From Nannocystis sp. (GTDB lineage: Bacteria; Myxococcota_A; Polyangia; Nannocystales; Nannocystaceae): a stretch of 64,000 nucleotides of DNA. The notes beneath the pieces are model-generated. The model was given only the letters and a program-made list of their open reading frames with translations, was not told the origin of the DNA and did not search any database. Below are positions 33,451-41,782 of the stretch, piece after piece. The translations under genes and the position numbers were made by a program. Each line of letters begins with the position of its first letter. Position 1 is the stretch's first letter. The stretch spans positions 62,001-126,000 of the forward strand of contig NZ_JADJNN010000023.1 in assembly GCF_016714285.1 (NCBI RefSeq), written 5' to 3'.

Positions 33451-34653
33451 TCAGGCGACGACGTCGGCGGCCAGGGCGGAGCGCAGGGGTGCGGGTTGGA
33501 GGGCGGCGGGGCGGGCCCAGTTGAACAGGACACCGTGGATGAAGCGGCGCACGATCGGCCGCAGGTACCACCACACGAGGCGCTGCAGGGAGGGGTGCCG
33601 GAGGCGGTAGATGACGGAGGAGGCGTGGCAGCGGAGGCGCAGCGCTCGGCCCATCGCGCTGCGGTGGACGTCGCGGGTGTAGTTGGCGAACTCGAGGTCG
33701 CCGCGCTGGAAGCCGTCGAGGGCCGCGCGGGCAGCGAGCTCGCCGTAGCCGAGCGCGAGGCTGATGCCCTCGCCGAGCAGCGGATCGGCCCCGGCGGAGT
33801 CACCTGCGAGGAGCAGGTGCGGGGCCGACAGCACGCTGCGCGCGGAGAACTGATGGATCGGGTGGCCCAGGACCTTGCAGTCTGCCAGGCGCACGCCGTG
33901 GCGCGCGAGCTCGTCGGCGAGGAATCCCGTGAGTGCGCCGGCCAGCGGGGCGGTCCCGACGTTGCGGCTGTCGTACACGCCGAGGTTGCGCATGGGCTGA
34001 CCTTCGACGAGCATCGGGAAGCTCCAGAAGTAGCCCTGCACCCCGGCGGTGACGTTGCGAAACTCGAACAGCGCCTCGTCGTCGGGCGGCAGCGGTTCGG
34101 GCGCGGGTGAACGCGGCGGGGGGATGATGACCTCGACGACCCTGGCGATCGCACCGTAGTCCGCGGGGATCGCCCGCCGTGTCGCGCCCTTGGTGCCGTC
34201 GGCGCCGACGACCACGCGCGCGCGGTAGGTGTCGCGGCTGGTCTCGACGAGGTAGCCGCCGTCGACGCGGCGCAGGCTGGTGACCGGCGTGTTGGTCTGG
34301 AGCAGGACGCCGCAGTCGCGGACCCTGGCGGCCAGCCAGGCGTCGAACTCGCAGCGGCGTACCACGTGGAAGGCGATGTCTCGCAGCTGGAGACGCAGAC
34401 CGCGGCCGTGGAAGTAGAGGCGGGCCCACGCCGCGTCGACCTGGGCGACCTCTCGGATATCGAGGCCGAGGTTGGTGAGGATGGTATCGACGTCGGGGAC
34501 CAGGCCGCCACCGCACAGCTTGTGGCGCGGGTGCTCGGCCTTCTCCAGGACGACGGTGCGACGGGCCAAGGAGGGATCGAGGCGGGCCAGGTGCAGCGCA
34601 GTGGAGCAGCCTGCCGGGCCCGAGCCGATGATGAGCAGATCGACGTCCTTCAC
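33451..34653 (-). CDS. FAD-dependent oxidoreductase, geranylgeranyl reductase family
   Basis: 400 residues from GTG 34653. The FAD Rossmann motif GSGPAGCSTALHLA (11-24), the KLCGGGLVP loop, the second FAD motif ARVVVGADGTKGATRRAI and the late LAGDSAGADPLLGEGISLAL place it in the geranylgeranyl reductase/halogenase-type flavoprotein family. The reduction of an isoprenoid double bond or oxidation of a lipid-like substrate is plausible. It lies downstream of the thioesterase and kinase genes on the same strand; a TAGAGT box and GAGGTGG precede it, so its mRNA probably has a leader. Confidence 0.85.
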   Translation of the reverse strand: MKDVDLLIIGSGPAGCSTALHLARLDPSLARRTVVLEKAEHPRHKLCGGGLVPDVDTILTNLGLDIREVAQVDAAWARLYFHGRGLRLQLRDIAFHVVRRCEFDAWLAARVRDCGVLLQTNTPVTSLRRVDGGYLVETSRDTYRARVVVGADGTKGATRRAIPADYGAIARVVEVIIPPPRSPAPEPLPPDDEALFEFRNVTAGVQGYFWSFPMLVEGQPMRNLGVYDSRNVGTAPLAGALTGFLADELARHGVRLADCKVLGHPIHQFSARSVLSAPHLLLAGDSAGADPLLGEGISLALGYGELAARAALDGFQRGDLEFANYTRDVHRSAMGRALRLRCHASSVIYRLRHPSLQRLVWWYLRPIVRRFIHGVLFNWARPAALQPAPLRSALAADVVA

Positions 34654-34715
34654 GTATCCACCTCGTCGCTCGACTCTACCTCATGCGTTGGCGCGAAAGC
34701 ACAGGGCGACGTGGA

Positions 34716-35510
34716 TCATCCGTCGGTCGGCGATCCGCGGGTCGCGATCACCTGCGCCTCGAGGGCCTGGCCGATCGGACCGAGGATGTCGCTGAGCTCG
34801 GCGATCACCAGGCCGACGCCGCTGGGCTGCGGATGGGGGGCGGCGGCGAGGCGGACCCAGTCGGTCTCGGGCAGGCGATGCAGGTACACGCTGAGGTCGG
34901 CGTTGACGAAGCTGTAGCGGCGCAGGTCGAGGCAGGCGCCGACGCCGTTGATCGCGTCGGCGGCGAGCAGCACCCGCTGCAGCGGCGAGGTCGGCTCGCC
35001 GCCGACGAGCGGGTGACGTGACCGGAGCCAGGCGACGGCCGGGCCGGCGCCGATGCTGCCGGACTCGAGGCGGGCCTCCATCGCGGTGTGGTAGCCGACC
35101 TGCCAGGGGAAGAAGTCGAAGTGGATCGCCGGCAGCAGCGTGGGGTCTCGCGGGCGCTCGGCGGGCGTGAGGGCGGGCGGGAGCTCGAGCGGGCGGCGCA
35201 GGATGAAGAGCGCGTGGGCGCGGGCGACCGGGCGACCGCCGCTGTGCAGCTCGGCGTCGAGGCCGAGCACCTGCTTGCCGCTGCGAGTGAGTGTGGCGGT
35301 GGTGTGGAGCGCGGTAGCGACGGGGATCGGGCGCAGGAAGTCGACGGTGAGGCGGGCCGGGTGCCACAGCGCGGCGGGGGCGAGGGCCTCGCAGGCGCGG
35401 GCGAGCAGGGCCGAGGGCGGGCCGCCGTGCTGGAGCTGCTCGCTCCACGGTCCGCGGGTCAGGAAGGTTGGGACCAGGCGCTCGCCGTCGTGCTCGTAGA
35501 AGGGCTGCAC
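34716..35510 (-). CDS. acyl-CoA thioesterase-like, double hot-dog protein
   Basis: 264 residues from GTG 35510. LQHGGPPSALLARACEAL, RLTVDFLRPIPV and ARAHALFILRR belong to the N-terminal hot-dog unit, and a second unit follows (SPLQRVLLAADAINGVG; FVNADLSVYLHRLP). This matches the TesB-like thioesterase superfamily (4HBT_3 type). It would release fatty acids or other acids from CoA or a carrier protein. It lies 62 bp upstream of the flavoprotein gene and 7 bp after the kinase gene. Confidence 0.82.
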   Translation of the reverse strand: MQPFYEHDGERLVPTFLTRGPWSEQLQHGGPPSALLARACEALAPAALWHPARLTVDFLRPIPVATALHTTATLTRSGKQVLGLDAELHSGGRPVARAHALFILRRPLELPPALTPAERPRDPTLLPAIHFDFFPWQVGYHTAMEARLESGSIGAGPAVAWLRSRHPLVGGEPTSPLQRVLLAADAINGVGACLDLRRYSFVNADLSVYLHRLPETDWVRLAAAPHPQPSGVGLVIAELSDILGPIGQALEAQVIATRGSPTDG

Positions 35511-35517
35511 GCGGCGG

Positions 35518-37017
35518 CTATAGCATGCCGCTGCTGGAGAGGGACGCGGCGGCGGAGTGGGCCATCGACTGTCCGGGGGCGGCGACCTGGATCGGGAGGG
35601 TGACGGTGAAGCAGGTGCCGGCGCCAGGACGGCTGTTCACGTCGATCGAGGCGCCCATCATGGCACACAGCTCGCGGGTGATGGCGAGGCCGAGGCCGGT
35701 GCCCTCGTAGCGGCGGGTCGGTGAGGCGTCGATCTGGGTGAACTTCTCGAAGATGACCGTGAGCTTGTCGGTGTCGATGCCGATGCCGGTGTCGCGGACC
35801 TCGAAGGTGAGCGAGGACTGCTCGAAGTCGCGGCGCGCGTGGAGGCTGATCTCGCCGTCGTTGGTGAACTTGGTGGCGTTGCCGAGGAGGTTGAGCAGGA
35901 CCTGCTTGAGCTTGCCGCGGTCGGCGATGACGGAGCCGACGTCGTCCTGGCAGTGGACCGTCATGGCGTTGTTCCGCTTGCGCACCTGCGGGGCGATGGT
36001 CTGCTCGATCTCGCGGACGAAGGCGTGGACGCTGAACTGCTCTTGCATGAGCTCCATGCGGCCGGCCTCGATCTTGGAGAGGTCGAGGATGCCGCCGATG
36101 AGGCCGAGCAGGTGCTTGGCGGAGAGCACGACGTTCTTCAGGTCGGGCATGACCTGGCGGACGCGCGTGGTCTCGTCGTCGCGCGCCTCGTCCATGATGA
36201 TCTCGGTGTAGCCGATGATCGAGTTGAGCGGCGTCCGCAGCTCGTGGCTCATGTTGGCGAGGAACATGCTCTTGGCCCGGCTGGCCGCCTCGGCGCCGTC
36301 GCGGGCCCGCTCGGCGTCGACGCGGGCGGTCTCCAGGCTGCGGTTGGCCAGCTCGAGCAGCTGGTTCGACACGCCGAGCGCGCTGCGCGAGCGCTCGCTG
36401 TCCTGCAGGGTCTCGAGGATGCGGCGGTTGAGCGCGCGGACCATGAGCCACTCGATCCAGAACGCGGCGGGCGGGGGCAGCAGGATCACGGCGATGTCGC
36501 CGGTGCTGAGGTTGGAGGAGTCGTGCAGCACGAGCCGTAGCAGCACGCTGCCGACGAAGATGACGCACACGACCAGCACGTGGAGCGCGCTGCCCCTGAC
36601 GGAGCGGGTGCGGACGGCGACACCCGGGAAGAGGACGACGAGGCTGTAGGCGGCCTCGCCGACGATCAGGCCGGAGGTGGGGCCGCCGGTGATCATGATG
36701 CTGGCGGTGCCGAAGTAGGCGGTGATCAGCGCGACGACCTCGGAGGCGCGCAGCATGCTGGTGCGCGTGAGGGCGACGGTGCAGAAGCACCCGGCGGCGG
36801 TCAGGATGAAGGCGAGGCCGTTGAGGCGGTCCCACGAATTGGGGTCGTCGACAGCGGCGACCAGCTGCAGCGTCCCGAGCAGGGCGCCGACCAGGCCGGT
36901 GATCAACATGACGTACTGGCGTACCTGGCGGATCGTCTCGTCGCTGAGCGAGGCGAACGCTGGCGCACGCGCACGCCCAGGGCTGGCCTGGGACCCGTCC
37001 GTACCGGCACTGGACAC
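35518..37017 (-). CDS. membrane sensor histidine kinase
   Basis: 499 residues from GTG 37017; this start is backed by a TACAGT box 7 nt upstream, though an ATG at 37101 is in frame. Six membrane helices fill about residues 33-210 (MLITGLVGALLGTLQLV; LAFILTAAGCFC; AVILLPPPAAFWIEW), then a coiled linker, HisKA with H258 (NMSHELRTPLNSIIGY) and the ATPase boxes NLLGNATKF, VRDTGIGID and GTGLGLAI. No receiver or DNA-binding partner is adjacent. The end overlaps the thioesterase promoter region. Confidence 0.88.
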   Translation of the reverse strand: MSSAGTDGSQASPGRARAPAFASLSDETIRQVRQYVMLITGLVGALLGTLQLVAAVDDPNSWDRLNGLAFILTAAGCFCTVALTRTSMLRASEVVALITAYFGTASIMITGGPTSGLIVGEAAYSLVVLFPGVAVRTRSVRGSALHVLVVCVIFVGSVLLRLVLHDSSNLSTGDIAVILLPPPAAFWIEWLMVRALNRRILETLQDSERSRSALGVSNQLLELANRSLETARVDAERARDGAEAASRAKSMFLANMSHELRTPLNSIIGYTEIIMDEARDDETTRVRQVMPDLKNVVLSAKHLLGLIGGILDLSKIEAGRMELMQEQFSVHAFVREIEQTIAPQVRKRNNAMTVHCQDDVGSVIADRGKLKQVLLNLLGNATKFTNDGEISLHARRDFEQSSLTFEVRDTGIGIDTDKLTVIFEKFTQIDASPTRRYEGTGLGLAITRELCAMMGASIDVNSRPGAGTCFTVTLPIQVAAPGQSMAHSAAASLSSSGML

Positions 37018-37024
37018 TGCCCCG

Positions 37025-37030
37025 ACTGTA
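37025..37030 (-). promoter_or_regulatory. -10-like TACAGT, 7 nt before start codon
   Basis: Minus-strand TACAGT in the context CGCTACAGT before the GTG at 37017. It supports this start over the upstream ATG, which lies on the far side of the box. Confidence 0.45.
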
Positions 37031-37228
37031 GCGAAACTTGCGAGACCGCGGATCACGAGCTGCAGGCCCGGGGCGCATAAATGCGCGGCGCAGCGGGCCA
37101 TCGGCTCCGTCAGTCCGGGTCCGGTCTGCGCCCGCGGCCGGACCGTGTTGACGGGCAGGCGCGAGGCCTCGAGCACCCGGGCAGTTTCCGGCGCGCGAGA
37201 TTGTGTTATGCCTGCCCCGGGGGGTGCC

Positions 37229-38365
37229 ATGGCACGAATTGCCGTTGTCGGAGCTGGGCCGAGCGGTTGCTCAGCGGGTTTCCACCTGGCCCGCAGCGGG
37301 CACCAGGTCGTGCTCATGGATCGCGCCGTCTTTCCGCGCGACAAGACCTGTGGCGACGCGGTGTCCTTCGGGGCCCTGCAGGCGCTCACGGCGATGGGGG
37401 TGTACCCGGCGCAGCTGGAGGCGCTCTGCGTCGAGCGGGCCGCGTTCGCGGGGCTGAAGCTCGGCGCGCCCAACGGCGCTGTCAATGCTGCACGCCACAC
37501 CTTACGCGGCTACTGTGTGCCGCGGCTTGTGTTCGACAACCTGCTTCACGAGCGGGCGGTGTCGGCGGGCTGCGAACCGTTGCAGGCGCACGTGAAGGAG
37601 CTCGCGGCGCTCGAGTCGGCGTACGACTGGGTCATTGACGCGCGTGGCACCCACGGGGGGACACCGACCGCGATAGCGATGCGCAGCTACTGGGACGTGC
37701 CCACGGCGGCGCTCGACCCCGGAGAGGGGAGCGACTTGCAGATCTACTTTGAGCGCTACCTGGGGGCTGGTTATGGCTGGATCTTCCCGGTCAACGAGGT
37801 CGACGGGATCACCCGCTTCAACGTCGGCGTGGGCATCTGGCTGCGCGACTACGACGCCGCGGCGGCCAACGTCAGCACGTTGATGCAGAGGTTCTCCGAG
37901 GTCAATCGCCGCGCTCGCGCCCTGTCTGGGCACGCGGTGGCCAAGGAGCGGCCGCGTGGTTTCCACCTCGCCGGGGCGCAGCGAGGCACGCGCGTCGCCG
38001 CGGGCAAGCAGCTGCGAGTCGGCGACGCGGCCAACCTGGTCGATCCGATCTCTGGTGAGGGCATCCAGAACGCGTTGATCAGCGGCATGCTGGTCGCCGA
38101 CGTGATCAACTCGAGCGTCTCCGCGGCGGATGTCCCGGGGAATTGGCAGCGTCTGTACGAGGACCACTACGCGGACCACCTGCGCGCGGGCATTCGCTAC
38201 AACGGTCTGCTGCGCTTCAACGTGGTGAAGAACCTGTTGATCTGGGCCATGAACCGCAGCGAGCGGGTCTCGGAGCGGGTGAACGCGGGTATCTTCGATC
38301 TCGTGCGGTACAACGATCTCGGGTCGTCGCTGGTGCGTTCGCTCCGCGCCTCGCGGCGGGCTTGA
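37229..38365 (+). CDS. FAD-dependent oxidoreductase, geranylgeranyl reductase family
   Basis: 378 residues from ATG 37229. VVGAGPSGCSAGFHLARSG is the FAD motif; FPRDKTCGDAVS is the substrate-side loop, WVIDARGTHG the second FAD segment and RVGDAANLVDPISGEGIQNAL the third. It is a distant paralogue of the gene at 33451-34653, in the opposite orientation, with a thioesterase and a kinase between. A pathway acting on isoprenoids or lipids is inferred. TATGCC lies 16 nt upstream, so the transcript has a short leader or begins near an upstream ATG at 37208. Confidence 0.85.
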   Translation: MARIAVVGAGPSGCSAGFHLARSGHQVVLMDRAVFPRDKTCGDAVSFGALQALTAMGVYPAQLEALCVERAAFAGLKLGAPNGAVNAARHTLRGYCVPRLVFDNLLHERAVSAGCEPLQAHVKELAALESAYDWVIDARGTHGGTPTAIAMRSYWDVPTAALDPGEGSDLQIYFERYLGAGYGWIFPVNEVDGITRFNVGVGIWLRDYDAAAANVSTLMQRFSEVNRRARALSGHAVAKERPRGFHLAGAQRGTRVAAGKQLRVGDAANLVDPISGEGIQNALISGMLVADVINSSVSAADVPGNWQRLYEDHYADHLRAGIRYNGLLRFNVVKNLLIWAMNRSERVSERVNAGIFDLVRYNDLGSSLVRSLRASRRA

Positions 38366-38387
38366 GCGGGCCGGTGGTTTGTGGGGA

Positions 38388-41300
38388 TCAGCGGTCGAGG
38401 CCGCAGATCTCGGCGAGGGGGCGACCGGTCCGCTGGGACTTTCGCAGCTGGGCGGCGCGCCAGTAGGTGTAGACGACGGGGATGAGCTCGAGGGTGAGGA
38501 AGGCGCTCGAGAGCAGGCCGCCGATCATGGGCGCCGCGATCCGCTTCATGACGTCGGCGCCGCTGCCGGTGGCCCACAGGAGGGGGGTGAGGCCGATGAG
38601 CATCGTTGCGACGGTCATGAGCTTGGGGCGGACACGCAGGACGGTGCCCTCCATGTGGGCCCAGACGATGTCGCTGCGGTCGCGGATCTTGCCGGCTCGG
38701 AGGCGGCGTTCGAAGGCGTGGTCGATGTAGACGATCATCACGACGCCGGTCTGGGCGGCGAGGCCGACGAGGGCGATGAGGCCGACGAAGACGGCGGTCG
38801 AGAGCCGGTAGTCGAGGATGTGGAGCATCCAGACGCTGCCGACCAGGGCGAAGGGGACGGACAGCAGGACGATCAGGACCTCGGTGAGGTTGCGAAACTG
38901 CAGGTACAACAGGAGGGCGACCAGGAGCAGGGTCAGGGGTAAGAGCAGGCGCATGCGGGCCTGCATGGCGGCGAGCTCCTCGTACTGACCGGTCCAGCGC
39001 AGGTACATGCCGGGGCCGAGCGGGAGCTCGCCGCGCGCGATCGCGGCGTCGACCTTCGCGCGAGCGTCGTCGACGTACCCGCCGAGGTCCTTCCACGGCT
39101 CGAGGTCGACGTAGACGTAGCCGACGAGCAGGCCGGCCTCGCTGCGCAGCATCGGCGGGCCGTCGGCGAGGACGACCTCGGCGAGCTCGCCGAGCGGGAC
39201 GGTGCGGGACAGGGCGCCGGGGTTTGTTGTGCCGGGGCTTGATGGGCCGGGGAGCGGGACGGGGAGCTCGCGCAGGCGCTCGGGGGAGGAGCGGGCGTCC
39301 TCGACGAGGCGCAGCTGGACGGAGAAGCGGCGGCGGCCTTCGACGGTGGTGGTGATCGTCTCGCCGCCGACGGCGAGCTCGACTAAGTCGGTGAGGTCCT
39401 GGGGGCGCAGGCCGTGGCGGGCGAGGGCGTCGCGGCGGGGGACGATGTCGACGTAGACGCCGCCGAGGCTGCGCTCGTAGAGGATGCTGCGGGTGCCTGG
39501 GAGGTCGCGGAGGAGGCGCTCGAGGGCGAGGCCGCTGCGTTCGATGGCGGCGAGGTCGGGGCCGAAGACCTTGACGCCGACGGGGGTGCGGACGCCGGTG
39601 CTGAGCATGTCGATGCGGGCGCGGATCGGCATGGTGTAGGCGCCGGTCCAGCCGGGTTGCTGGAGGCTGGCGCCGAGCTTGGCGACTAACTCGTCCCAGC
39701 GTTCGCGGCGGGTCTCGGGCCAGAGGTGATGGAGGCCGAGCCAGCGCGGGGCCCAGCTGCTGTGCCAGCGGGGCTCGTGGACGGTGGGCCACTGGTCCGG
39801 TGGTTTCAGCTGGACGACGGTCTCGACCATGCTGAGGGGCGCGGGGTCGGTGGGGGTGTCGGCGCGGCCGACTTTGCCGAACACGCTGGCGACCTCGGGG
39901 AAGCTGGCGAGGACGGCGTCCTGGCGGGCGAGCTGGCGCTTGGCCTCCTCGATCGAGAGGCCGGGCAGGGTGGTGGGCATGTAGAGGATGTCGCCCTCAT
40001 TGAGGGCCGGCATGAACTCGTTGCCGAGGCGCATGGCGACGGGGATCGCCGACAGCACGGCGAGGCCGCCGATCGCCAGGGTGGTGATCGGGCGGCGCAG
40101 GGCGATGTAGACGAAGGGCTCGTAGGCGGCGCGGATGAAGCGCGAGACGGGGTGGTCGGCCTCGCGGCGGATCTTGCCGCGGATCAGGAGGTCACGCAGG
40201 GCCGGGGCGAAGGTGACGCTGAGCAGCGCCGCGGCGAGCATGACGAAGGTCTTGGTGTAGGCGAGCGGCTTGAACAGGCGGCCGGCCTGGCCCTCGAGGC
40301 CGAACACGGGGATGAAGGCGACGGCGACGATGAGCAGCGAGAAGAAGATCGCGGGGGTGACCTCGCGGGCGGCCTCGCCGAGCAGCTTGCGGCGCTCGCG
40401 GGCGGACAGGTCAGGCGGGGCGTGCTCGAGGCGCTTGTGGCAGGCCTCGATCATGACGATCTCGGCGTCGACGGTGGCGCCGACGGCGATGGCGATGCCG
40501 CCGAGGCTCATGATCGTTGCGGGGATGCCGAGCCAGGCCATCGGGATGAAGGCGAGCAGGACGGCGAGCGGGAGGCTCAGGATCGGGAGCAGGGCGCTGC
40601 GCAGGTGGAGCAGGAACAGGATGATGACGAGGGCGACGACGATGCCCTCCTCGATCAGCGCGGTCTGCAGGGTGTCGACGGCGCGGTGGATCAGGGCGGA
40701 GCGGTCGTAGGTGGGGACGACCTCGACGCCCTCGGGCAGGCCGGCGCTGATCGTGGCGAGCCGGGTCTTGACGCGCTCGATCACGTCGAGGGCGTGGGTG
40801 TTGTGGCGGGCGATGACGATGGCGCCGACGGCCTCGCCCTCGCCATTGAGCTCGGCGAGGCCGCGGCGCAGCTCGGGGCCGAGGCGGACGGTGCCGACGT
40901 CGCTGACGCGCACGGGGGTGCCGCTGGCGTTGGTCTTGACGACGAGGTCGGCGAGGTCGGCCTCGCCGCGGAGGTAGCCGCGGCCGCGGACGAAGGCCTC
41001 GCGTCCGCCGATCTCGAGGACGCGGCCGCCGACCTCGGCGTTGCCGCGGCGGACGGCGTCGGCGACCTCGCGGGTGGAGACGTTGAAGGCGCGCAGGCGG
41101 TCGGGGTCGAGCTGGACCTGGTACTGCTTCTCGAAGCCGCCGACGGAGGCGACCTGGGCGACGCCGGGGACGGACTCGAGGGCGAAGCGGAGGGAGAAGT
41201 CCTGGAGGGCGCGGAGCTCGGCGAGGTCGTGTTTGCCGCTGCGGTCGACGAGGGCGTACTCGTAGACCCAGCCGATGCCGGTGGCGTCGGGGCCGAGGGT

Positions 41301-41690
41301 GGCGGTGGCGCCCTCGGGGAGGCGGGCCTGGATGGTGCCGAGGTACTCCTGGACGCGGCTGCGGGCCCAGTAGACGTCGACGTCCTCGGCGAAGAGGACG
41401 TGGACGAAGGACATGCCGAACATCGAGTAGCCGCGGACGGCCTGGACCTGCGGGGCGGCGAGCAGGGCGCTGGAGATCGGGTAGGTGATCTGGTCCTCGA
41501 CGAGGGTGGGCGAGCGGCCGCGCCACTCGGTGAACACGATCACCTGCGGGTCGGACAGGTCGGGGATCGCGTCGAGGGGGACCTGACGGGCGCTGCGCAC
41601 TGCCATGAGGGCGAGCATGGCGTAGATGAGGAGGACCACGCCGCGGTGGCGGGCGCAGGCCTCGAGGATGCTGCCGAGGAGTCGTTGCAT
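38388..41690 (-). CDS. cusA: CusA-type Cu(I)/Ag(I) RND efflux pump
   Basis: 1100 residues, the normal length for heavy-metal RND pumps, with twelve membrane helices. The family hallmark GYSMFGMSFVHVLFAEDVDVYWARSRVQ is present in pieces (for example GYSMFGMSFVHV), as is GGIAIAVGATVDAEIV with the proton-relay Asp. The three Met that bind metal in the E. coli CusA cleft are kept: M571 (ILYMPTT), M621 (LSMVETV) and M695 (RIDMLSTG). This favours Cu(I)/Ag(I) over Zn/Co/Ni. An insert of about 20 residues rich in Trp/His (HSSWAPRWLGLHHLWP) precedes the last Met. The ATG is preceded by a four-copy GGGACAGG array. It ends 22 bp from a convergent gene. Confidence 0.93.
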   Translation of the reverse strand: MQRLLGSILEACARHRGVVLLIYAMLALMAVRSARQVPLDAIPDLSDPQVIVFTEWRGRSPTLVEDQITYPISSALLAAPQVQAVRGYSMFGMSFVHVLFAEDVDVYWARSRVQEYLGTIQARLPEGATATLGPDATGIGWVYEYALVDRSGKHDLAELRALQDFSLRFALESVPGVAQVASVGGFEKQYQVQLDPDRLRAFNVSTREVADAVRRGNAEVGGRVLEIGGREAFVRGRGYLRGEADLADLVVKTNASGTPVRVSDVGTVRLGPELRRGLAELNGEGEAVGAIVIARHNTHALDVIERVKTRLATISAGLPEGVEVVPTYDRSALIHRAVDTLQTALIEEGIVVALVIILFLLHLRSALLPILSLPLAVLLAFIPMAWLGIPATIMSLGGIAIAVGATVDAEIVMIEACHKRLEHAPPDLSARERRKLLGEAAREVTPAIFFSLLIVAVAFIPVFGLEGQAGRLFKPLAYTKTFVMLAAALLSVTFAPALRDLLIRGKIRREADHPVSRFIRAAYEPFVYIALRRPITTLAIGGLAVLSAIPVAMRLGNEFMPALNEGDILYMPTTLPGLSIEEAKRQLARQDAVLASFPEVASVFGKVGRADTPTDPAPLSMVETVVQLKPPDQWPTVHEPRWHSSWAPRWLGLHHLWPETRRERWDELVAKLGASLQQPGWTGAYTMPIRARIDMLSTGVRTPVGVKVFGPDLAAIERSGLALERLLRDLPGTRSILYERSLGGVYVDIVPRRDALARHGLRPQDLTDLVELAVGGETITTTVEGRRRFSVQLRLVEDARSSPERLRELPVPLPGPSSPGTTNPGALSRTVPLGELAEVVLADGPPMLRSEAGLLVGYVYVDLEPWKDLGGYVDDARAKVDAAIARGELPLGPGMYLRWTGQYEELAAMQARMRLLLPLTLLLVALLLYLQFRNLTEVLIVLLSVPFALVGSVWMLHILDYRLSTAVFVGLIALVGLAAQTGVVMIVYIDHAFERRLRAGKIRDRSDIVWAHMEGTVLRVRPKLMTVATMLIGLTPLLWATGSGADVMKRIAAPMIGGLLSSAFLTLELIPVVYTYWRAAQLRKSQRTGRPLAEICGLDR

Positions 41691-41697
41691 GGCCGAA

Positions 41698-41782
41698 GGG
41701 ACAGGTTCTAAGGGACAGGCGCTAGGGGACAGGTGCGAAGGGACAGGTACGAGCGCGGCGCCAGGGGTGCTAGGGGACAGGC
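41698..41782 (-). repeat. array of five GGGACAGG motifs, four with 14-bp period
   Basis: GGGACAGG begins at 41698, 41712, 41726, 41740 and 41774 on the + strand. The first four are exactly 14 nt apart, each with a 5-6-nt variable tail. The array fills the gap between the adaptor stop (41770) and the pump start (41690), and the last copy overlaps the adaptor's final codons. Confidence 0.9.

Noticed and set aside
37101..37101. ATG start for the membrane kinase (84 nt upstream of GTG 37017)
   Set aside because: The TACAGT box lies between the two and would put transcription after this ATG; not excluded.
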